The notes under the pieces: generated by a model
The model's database searches: none
Told to the model about the DNA's origin: nothing
The model's input: the letters and a program-made list of their open reading frames with translations, nothing else
Shown: one piece after another, positions 58,251 to 64,000 of the stretch
How the letters are laid out: each line of letters starts with the position of its first letter
Numbering within the stretch: the first letter of the stretch is position 1
DNA from: Rhododendron vialii
Lineage: Eukaryota > Streptophyta > Magnoliopsida > Ericales > Ericaceae
Direction of reading: 5' to 3'
Assembly: GCF_030253575.1 (NCBI RefSeq)
Contig: NC_080558.1
Location: 5,962,001 to 6,026,000, forward strand
Length of the DNA: 64,000 nt
Program-made: the position numbers and the translations under genes

Positions 58251-58500
58251 TTTTTGTTTTTTGTTTTGAACACCGAAAGAAGAGATTTTATTGATCACAA
58301 GCTTCAGCACACAGAGATTAGAAGGAGGCAAAGAAAAGGCATCATAATATGAGACAACATCCCAATTATGTTGGCACTCAACCCCACAACAATCGCTTGC
58401 CCACAAAGCCCCCCAAGAGAGGAAGAGTAAACATACAGAGTTGCCCATGAGGCAACCAAAAGAACAAACATATAGGCAACCAAAAGAACAAACATATTAC
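58250..58500 (-). mobile_element. Retroposon 3'-end fragment
   Basis: On the minus strand it reads toward AATAAAATCTCTTCTTTCGG and an A-rich tail. It shares ACATCCCAATTATGTTGGCAC with 6297-6320. A 19-bp direct repeat (GGCAACCAAAAGAACAAACATA, first part) sits at 58450-58495. Confidence 0.5.
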
Positions 58501-58858
58501 ATGATCAAAAACCTAGAAAGCAACAAACCCAACAGCTTGGTCACCCCATAGGAAAATAAGTAACCATTTGCTTCTATGTATGGGCTATTTCACACTACTT
58601 TGTCAAGTGAACTTCAATACGTCCAGATTATCGGTGCCTGTATGGAATTATACTCATTCTCAGACCTTAAGGATAATCCAGCTGTATTTTCTCTAGGAAG
58701 CTAAGAAGTTCCATGGCTTGTTAATCTCAGATGCTTCTCTCATTTGAATAGTGTAAATGAGTCGGTTAAACAGATTTTCTTTATATGATAAAAAATTCGT
58801 TACTTTTCTTTGTTGGGCACATTTGTTGAGTACATCTCTTGAGTTTGATTTGGAAGCC

Positions 58859-59165
58859 TAGAGGTGTCAAACGGGCCGGGTAGGCACTGGCACGGCACGA
58901 GCACGACAGGTTTAAAGGCGGCACATCACTCCACAGGCACGGTTTAATCCTGGCACGACATGGTCTTAGTGGGCATGCGGCACGACACGGGCACAGAAGT
59001 GAGCGGAAACGACATGGGCATGACATGGAAGTTAGCCCGGCACGACACGGGCACAACACGGAAGTGAGATGGGGCACGAGCATGAGCACGAAAGTAGGAC
59101 GGGCATGGCACGACACAACACGGCTCTCGTCAGGCACGGCAAGACACGATACAGCACGACACAAG
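58859..59165. mobile_element. Fragment of a GGCACG-rich hAT-like repeat
   Basis: Begins TAGAGGTGTCAAACGGGCCG, a common plant hAT-type terminus, followed by many CACGACACGG / GGCACGAG words. The far end is not recognised. Confidence 0.55.
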
Positions 59166-59655
59166 GCATGAAAAAACCAAAAAAAAAAAGTTATTAAATA
59201 AACAAGGGATTTTAGATTACAGTATATTTTACTTTATTTCTATGTATTTTTTGATAATTTAATAATTTATTAATCTTTTCCATTTATTTAACTAAAATAA
59301 ACTTTTAAAATATTTTATATAATTAAGAAAATTTGAATCAAAATTCAAACATGATAATATACCAATTACCACACATATACATTGCATTTTATCTAATAAA
59401 GATTTTTAAAAAAATACATAGAAAATAAAAAAAAACTAATTTTAAAGAAAAAACCTTGGCCATTAGTCATGTTATGTTTTTTACTTGTAACAACTAAAAA
59501 TAAAAAATAAAAAAAATTAGTTTGAAAAAATTAATCTCTATGGGTTTGAACCCAAGTTGTTGAGGACTTGATACAAATCTCAAACCACCGAGGCCAACAA
59601 TCTTGTTGAGCTTATAATTGGAACAACTACTATATATTATATAATTCTATTCTAT
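59166..59655. other. AT-rich stretch
   Basis: Very A+T-rich, possibly the body of the preceding element. No gene seen. Confidence 0.35.
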
Positions 59656-59659
59656 AAAA

Positions 59660-60710
59660 ATGGGTCTCTTCTACGGTAGACACACAATTGCAACACAATT
59701 ATGATGATCCATACTATTCATTTTGTTGTTCTTGGTGTTTTAATCACTCTCGCAAATTTTTCGCGTCTAACGGGTTTTGGAAGCCCTTTCATCGGGACGT
59801 AAATTCATTAATATGAAATTTTTTGTTATGTATGATCAAATATATAACGATAACCAATTTACTTCATTTTTTGCACGAATGATATAATTACTCCCACATA
59901 AAAGGTAGACGGTTCCGATTTTCAAAAAACAGCTCAGGTAGCCCTCAAATGGTGCATTATAGGACTTTAACGCCTTTGGCAGCACCAAATGTAATCCGAT
60001 CAAATGGTTTTTGACATCCGATTATCATCTGTTTGGGGGAAAATGATAAATTTGATAAGATCTTAAATCGTACTCCCTCCGTCCCGGTTTGTTTGTCCCC
60101 TTTTTGACTTTTTGAGAGCGTTTGACCTCAAAGAATTGGCTATAATTTTCAATTCGTAATGTTTTTAATAGGCAATATGGATCTTGTTTGATAGATCTCA
60201 ATTAGTTTTATTATACAAAATTTTCAAAATCATAAAAAATATTATAAATTGTAAGATATAAGTATATTTTTGAAAAACACGTATTTCGACAATTAGACAA
60301 ACAAATTGGGACGGAGGGAGTAACAGTTTAGATTGAACATTCAAAAAAATAAGTCTGCTGCTACCTTTCAAATGTATACACTCAACTGATCTGGTTCTAA
60401 ACCAATGTATTCCGCTATAGTCTAATGTATGCTAGCCACACGATTGCGACACAATTATGATGATCCATACTGTTCATTTTGTTGTTCTACCGTTTATTTT
60501 GTTGTTCTTGGTATTTTAATCATTCTTGCAAAATTTTCGGATCTATCAAATTTTTGAAGCCCTTTCATCGGGATGTAGATTCATTAATAGAGAATTTTTT
60601 TTATGTGCAATCAAGTATATAATGAAAACTAATTTATTTTATTTTTCACTAATTTATTTTATTTTTCGCACGAATGATATAATTCAAGTGGTGCATTACA
60701 GGACTCTACA
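59660..60710. repeat. Direct repeat pair flanking a Stowaway MITE
   Basis: 59660-59975 and 60425-60710 are about 290-bp direct repeats. Shared landmarks are ACACAATTATGATGATCCAT, GAAGCCCTTTCATCGGGA, CGCACGAATGATATAATT-type sequence and GGTGCATTAYAGGACT. The space between holds the Stowaway at 60073-60320. Confidence 0.8.
60073..60320. mobile_element. Stowaway MITE, 248 bp
   Basis: Ends CTCCCTCCGTCCCGGTTTG and CAAATTGGGACGGAGGGAG are near-perfect inverted repeats with TA duplicated on both sides (60071-60072, 60321-60322). Better preserved than the copy at 35552. Confidence 0.93.
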
Positions 60711-60837
60711 GAGAATTTTTCTTTATGGCGCGACTGTTGCACACGATCAGGCACTACTATAAATAGAAAGAGATAGAGAAGCGAATGTCCTAGCAGCTGA
60801 CTCTCTTCTCTCGGTTTCTCTCACTGTCATCTCAACG

Positions 60838-60856
60838 TCTCTCTCTCTCACTCTCA

Positions 60857-60895
<39 letters not shown>
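60838..60895. repeat. (CT)n microsatellite
   Basis: CT dinucleotide tract of about 34 bp with shorter CT runs around it. Such tracts are common in plant 5' UTRs, which fits a possible gene start downstream. Confidence 0.9.
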
Positions 60896-60900
<5 letters not shown>

Positions 60901-61117
60901 AGTTAAGCCACTCAACTCCCCATTTTCCTTCAGTTTTGCATCATTCATCATCTCTTGCAGTACTACCAGGTACCCATTTCGAACAATTTTTTTGCATAAT
61001 TACGAGAGGTTTATCTTTTTCGCATCTCTCCATATCATCTTCTCCGATACGTTTGGTTGCTTACCCACTGTCCATGGCCAAAAAATTAGTGGATACAAGG
61101 AAGGAAAGGCAGCTGGA

Positions 61118-61247
61118 ATGGCTTCTTTGCAGCACACAAGTATCAATACCACAGTTTTATGCAAAAAAGGGACGATTTCCGTAATGGGTGTTTCGGCTCT
61201 TCCGTCGTCACTACCGAGGTTCAGAACCATTGTGGGTTTCGCGACAG
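61118..61247 (+). CDS. Possible first exon of an unidentified, perhaps plastid-targeted protein
   Basis: ATG at 61118 opens 43 codons (MASLQHTSINTT...FRTIVGFAT) and reaches a donor-like CGACAG|GTAAAG at 61247/61248. The Ser/Thr-rich, acid-poor N-terminus resembles a transit peptide, and the (CT)n-rich 200 bp upstream looks like a 5' UTR. No continuation is found before the window ends, where a LINE occupies the space; a later exon could lie beyond it. I do not recognise the protein. It may equally be a chance frame. Confidence 0.3.
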
Positions 61248-61312
61248 GTAAAGTAGATAGTTCTTAGTGGAGATTTTTATACATCATGAATTGGAATTGG
61301 TTTCGTTCTAGT

Positions 61313-61661
61313 TAGGGCTGATAAACGACCCAGGCTACTCGAGTTCGAGTTCGAGTTAGAGCTTGTGCTTGTTTCTTAAAAGCTCGTTCAAGATCAGTTT
61401 GGTACATAGATAAACCAAGCTTGAACATTTTTCTAAAGCTCATTTAAGCTTTCATAGCAAGCTCAAAAAAGCCACTACTCGCTCCTTCGGCTTGTGATGT
61501 ATAAAAAATTTCCGAGATACTCGAGATCGTCTATGGCTCGATAAAGCTCGTTCGAGATCGGCTCATCACATAAACAAGCATAAACTTGAACATGTTTTGA
61601 AGCTCGTTAAGTTTCAAATCAAACTTGAACAATTAACTGTTCGACCCCTTTATGACCCCCA
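61313..61661. mobile_element. hAT-like family A element, 349 bp
   Basis: Starts TAGGGCTGATAAACGACC and ends TTTATGACCCCCA. Interior words are AGCTCGTTC, AAGCTTGAAC and TCGAGATCG. Flanks GTTCTAGT and ATCCCAGT agree at five of eight positions, all differences being transitions, so this may be an old target duplication. Confidence 0.65.
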
Positions 61662-61824
61662 ATCCCAGTGAAATGATGTGTATATCTAAATCTGCACGTT
61701 GGGATCTATTCTGTGAATATTCTCTGTGGGATTTGGCACGTAGTTTATTTTTATTGTTTTATAATGTTGGAGTAATCTAAATTTGCTTATTAGGTACTGC
61801 ATTTCAATTAAACTCCCCATAAGT

Positions 61825-64000
61825 TTTTTTTGGGTAAATGATGCATTTTATAACCAACCAACCAAAAACCACGGGAATAACCCACTACACAGGAAAAAAA
61901 CTGTACAAAGAAAAACCTATTACAAACTACAAAAGAATCAAACCACTCTTAACAAGTGGTAATACCCAGAATTCGAGGAGAGATATTCCAAAGATGACAA
62001 AATCTTTGGTTTTCCATTGAATTAGGAATATGTTTCCAAGAGCTGACTCGAAGTCTCAAATTGTCTTCTATGCGAGCAAAAATCACATCGGAATTCATTG
62101 GCCTTCCCCCAAACACCCTAGAGTTTCTCTCAAGCCAAATATAATACACCCCTGCAGCTAAAGACAGCTTGAAGAGGAGTGCTCGAAAGGAATTATCTTT
62201 ACAATAACCCATAGCCCATATAAGTTCGTCATCCCAATTTCCTGGGCTTCTGTGAACTTCAAATCGGCTTAGAACTGAACGCCAAACCTGTCTTGAGAAA
62301 TTACATTGAAAGAATAGATGATTGGCTGATTCATTATGCTGAGAACAAAGACTACAGAGGGGGTCAATAGGCAGTCCCCACCTTCTAAGTCTATCTTTAG
62401 TGGCAAGCTTCCTTAAGCAAGCAATCCACAAAATAAATGCCCACTTGGGGACGTTTTTTGAGAACCAAACAAGTGAAGACCAACACACCTTGGGTCTCCT
62501 ATTTCTCAGAGCTTCCCAAGTGTGCTTAGATGAATAACTGCCAGTAGGGGAGATAATCCAAGTAATCACATCCTCCCTATCGTCATGTGGGATGAAAGAG
62601 TTAGGAATAGAATTTTGAATCTGCTGAATAATCCTATTACGAGGTCTAGGCCAATGCCAAGCACCATTAGCAATAACAGAGCTGACTTTATCATAAAGAG
62701 AAGGGCCCAGCCTGGATAAAGTTCTGTCATCAAAGAGTTTGTAAAGAGGGCCATTTGGATGCCAATTGTCCAACCACAAGAAAGTGGCCTTCCCATTGCC
62801 TATTGTGTGCTTTACAAATTTATGCCCCAAATCTCTTAACTTCATGAGCTTTCTAACTGTCCAAGAACAGTCATACGGAATAGGCATGTACCAGAAGTTG
62901 CCGCCTTTTATAATATAGGTATGAACCCATTGAACCCACAGAGTGTCCTCCTTTTTACTTAGAGCCCAAAGGTGCCTCATCATGGATGCTTTATTCCACA
63001 ATTTCAAGGATTTGAAACCCAAACCACCTTCAGATTTTGGAGAACAAACATCCAGCCACTGCACTTTAGCCCCTGTCTTCTTTAGATTAAGCCCAGACCA
63101 AAGAAATGCTCTAAGCATGGCTTCCACCTCTTCCACAATTTTCTGTGGTAGGACAAACAATGAGCACCAATATGTTTGCATGCTAAAAAGAACAGACTGG
63201 ATTAGCAAAGCTCTGCCCCCAAAAGAAAGAGATCTATTTGTCCAGCTTTCTATTCTTTGCTTGGTGTTCTCCTTTAACTGCACACAGTCTTCATACTTCA
63301 ATCTAGTAGAAATAAGAGGCACTCCAAGATACTTCACAGGCAATGAGCCCTCTGGGATGGGAAGTAATCGAAGAATGTCATCCTTAACCTCATTACTAAC
63401 ACCAGAAAAGAATATAAGACTCTTCTGTAAATTTGGCTTCAACCCAGAAGAATGAAAAAACTCATCCAAGACTTCCTTGATAATACCAATAGAGGAGCAA
63501 TCAGCTCCAGACAAGAGAAATAAGTCGTCAGCAAATGCCAAGTAGGAAATGGAGAGTTCACTACATTTGGGATGGAATGTAAACTGCCCCTGAGAAATTT
63601 TCCTTTGCAAGATAGCATACAAGCCTTCCATAACCAACAAAAAAAGATAAGGAGAAATAGGGTCTCCTTGCCTTAGCCCCTTTTCCCCTTTGAAGAAGCC
63701 CTCAAGTTCCCCATTAATAACCACTGAATACATAGCAGTAGAGATGCATATCCTAATCCAGGAAATAAACTGAGCAGGAAACTCCATTGCTACCATAACT
63801 TCAAACAAAAATTCCCAGTCTACTGAATCATAGGCTTTCATTAAGTCTATCTTTATTGCACATCTAGGAAGACCACAATCTCTTTGATAATTTCTAACAA
63901 GCTCTTGCATTAGTAAAATGTTGTCTGATATTGATCTGCCCTTAACAAAAGCAGCCTGAGCTTTGTTGATAATAAGAGGTAGAATGGGCTGAAGTCTGTT
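61825..64000 (-). mobile_element. L1-type LINE, 3' part, continuing past the window edge
   Basis: Minus strand. The 3' end is an A-run at about 61825-61832 (T-run on plus), preceded by about 115 bp of 3' UTR and the ORF2 stop at 61949. The 5' end lies beyond 64000. It encloses the reverse-transcriptase frame listed separately. It sits in or beside the unidentified gene start at 61118. Confidence 0.88.
61949..64000 (-). CDS. LINE ORF2: reverse transcriptase and zf-RVT (5' end off window)
   Basis: One open frame of 683 codons plus stop up to the window edge, without interruption. The visible part begins NRLQPILPLIINKAQAAFVK. Numbering from the Met at 63910, RT motif A is DLMKAYD (22-28), then GLRQGDPISPYLF (78-90) and the catalytic FADD (126-129), followed by the thumb region with KYLGVPL. 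The zf-RVT domain in the last third has WAFILWIACLRKLATKDRL and a Cys-rich PLCSLCSQHNESANHLFFQC. No RNase H domain follows. This order is typical of plant L1 ORF2. Intact RT residues and the open frame suggest a fairly recent copy; the endonuclease part would lie outside the window. Confidence 0.93.
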   Translation of the reverse strand, partial: NRLQPILPLIINKAQAAFVKGRSISDNILLMQELVRNYQRDCGLPRCAIKIDLMKAYDSVDWEFLFEVMVAMEFPAQFISWIRICISTAMYSVVINGELEGFFKGEKGLRQGDPISPYLFLLVMEGLYAILQRKISQGQFTFHPKCSELSISYLAFADDLFLLSGADCSSIGIIKEVLDEFFHSSGLKPNLQKSLIFFSGVSNEVKDDILRLLPIPEGSLPVKYLGVPLISTRLKYEDCVQLKENTKQRIESWTNRSLSFGGRALLIQSVLFSMQTYWCSLFVLPQKIVEEVEAMLRAFLWSGLNLKKTGAKVQWLDVCSPKSEGGLGFKSLKLWNKASMMRHLWALSKKEDTLWVQWVHTYIIKGGNFWYMPIPYDCSWTVRKLMKLRDLGHKFVKHTIGNGKATFLWLDNWHPNGPLYKLFDDRTLSRLGPSLYDKVSSVIANGAWHWPRPRNRIIQQIQNSIPNSFIPHDDREDVITWIISPTGSYSSKHTWEALRNRRPKVCWSSLVWFSKNVPKWAFILWIACLRKLATKDRLRRWGLPIDPLCSLCSQHNESANHLFFQCNFSRQVWRSVLSRFEVHRSPGNWDDELIWAMGYCKDNSFRALLFKLSLAAGVYYIWLERNSRVFGGRPMNSDVIFARIEDNLRLRVSSWKHIPNSMENQRFCHLWNISPRILGITTC

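Noticed and set aside
59660-60710. TRIM-type retroelement with terminal direct repeats
   Set aside because: No TG...CA ends, no target duplication and a MITE in the middle; kept only as a direct repeat pair.

Overview
This is a 64-kb piece of a eudicot nuclear genome. The evidence is spliced genes with GT-AG introns, plastid-targeted proteins, a plant-specific S1-family gene cluster, an AT-rich background with many MITEs, and plant L1-type LINEs. The species cannot be read from the sequence.

Layout. Positions 1-12,000 hold a tandem cluster of S-protein homologues (SPH, plant self-incompatibility S1 family): five intact genes starting at 427, 2207, 3496, 9453 and 11479, and one frameshifted copy at 6651-7090. 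A sixth intact gene lies apart at 25,234. They arose by repeated local duplication in which promoter, gene and 3' flank were copied together. All seven copies keep a TATA box and a short leader motif (MATTCCAARC) just before the start codon. Positions 12,000-25,000 are mostly transposable elements (hAT-like, MULE-type, PIF/Harbinger-type, Stowaway) around two genes: a two-exon plastid membrane protein of unknown function (14059-17918, minus) and the 62-codon SMAP1 gene (19276-19464, plus).

Positions 26,800-44,400 hold a truncated LINE, a frameshifted P-class PPR gene (29155-31054, minus) and a 15-exon AMBRA1/DCAF3-like WD40 gene (33470-44338, minus). The exons of the WD40 gene join into one open frame of 739 codons. 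A block from the 3' end of this gene is duplicated on the far side of the PPR gene. Positions 44,400-52,700 hold MITEs, a SINE, a run of ABRE/G-box motifs and a complete five-exon chloroplast beta-amylase gene of the BAM1 type (48236-52687, plus). Positions 52,700-64,000 are repeat-rich: a 2.3-kb solo LTR with a perfect 5-bp target duplication, hAT-like and Stowaway elements, a possible first exon at 61,118, and an L1-type LINE with a long open reverse-transcriptase frame running off the right edge.

The genes do not form a pathway. BAM1 (starch breakdown), SMAP1 (auxin-herbicide response in Arabidopsis), the WD40 protein (probable CUL4-DDB1 receptor) and the PPR gene are ordinary neighbours. 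The distinctive part is the SPH cluster and its duplication history. A second theme is recent small-scale rearrangement: a 30-bp perfect inverted duplication at the PPR C-terminus, a duplicated exon-1/splice-donor block in the WD40 gene, and a duplicated TATA block before one SPH gene.
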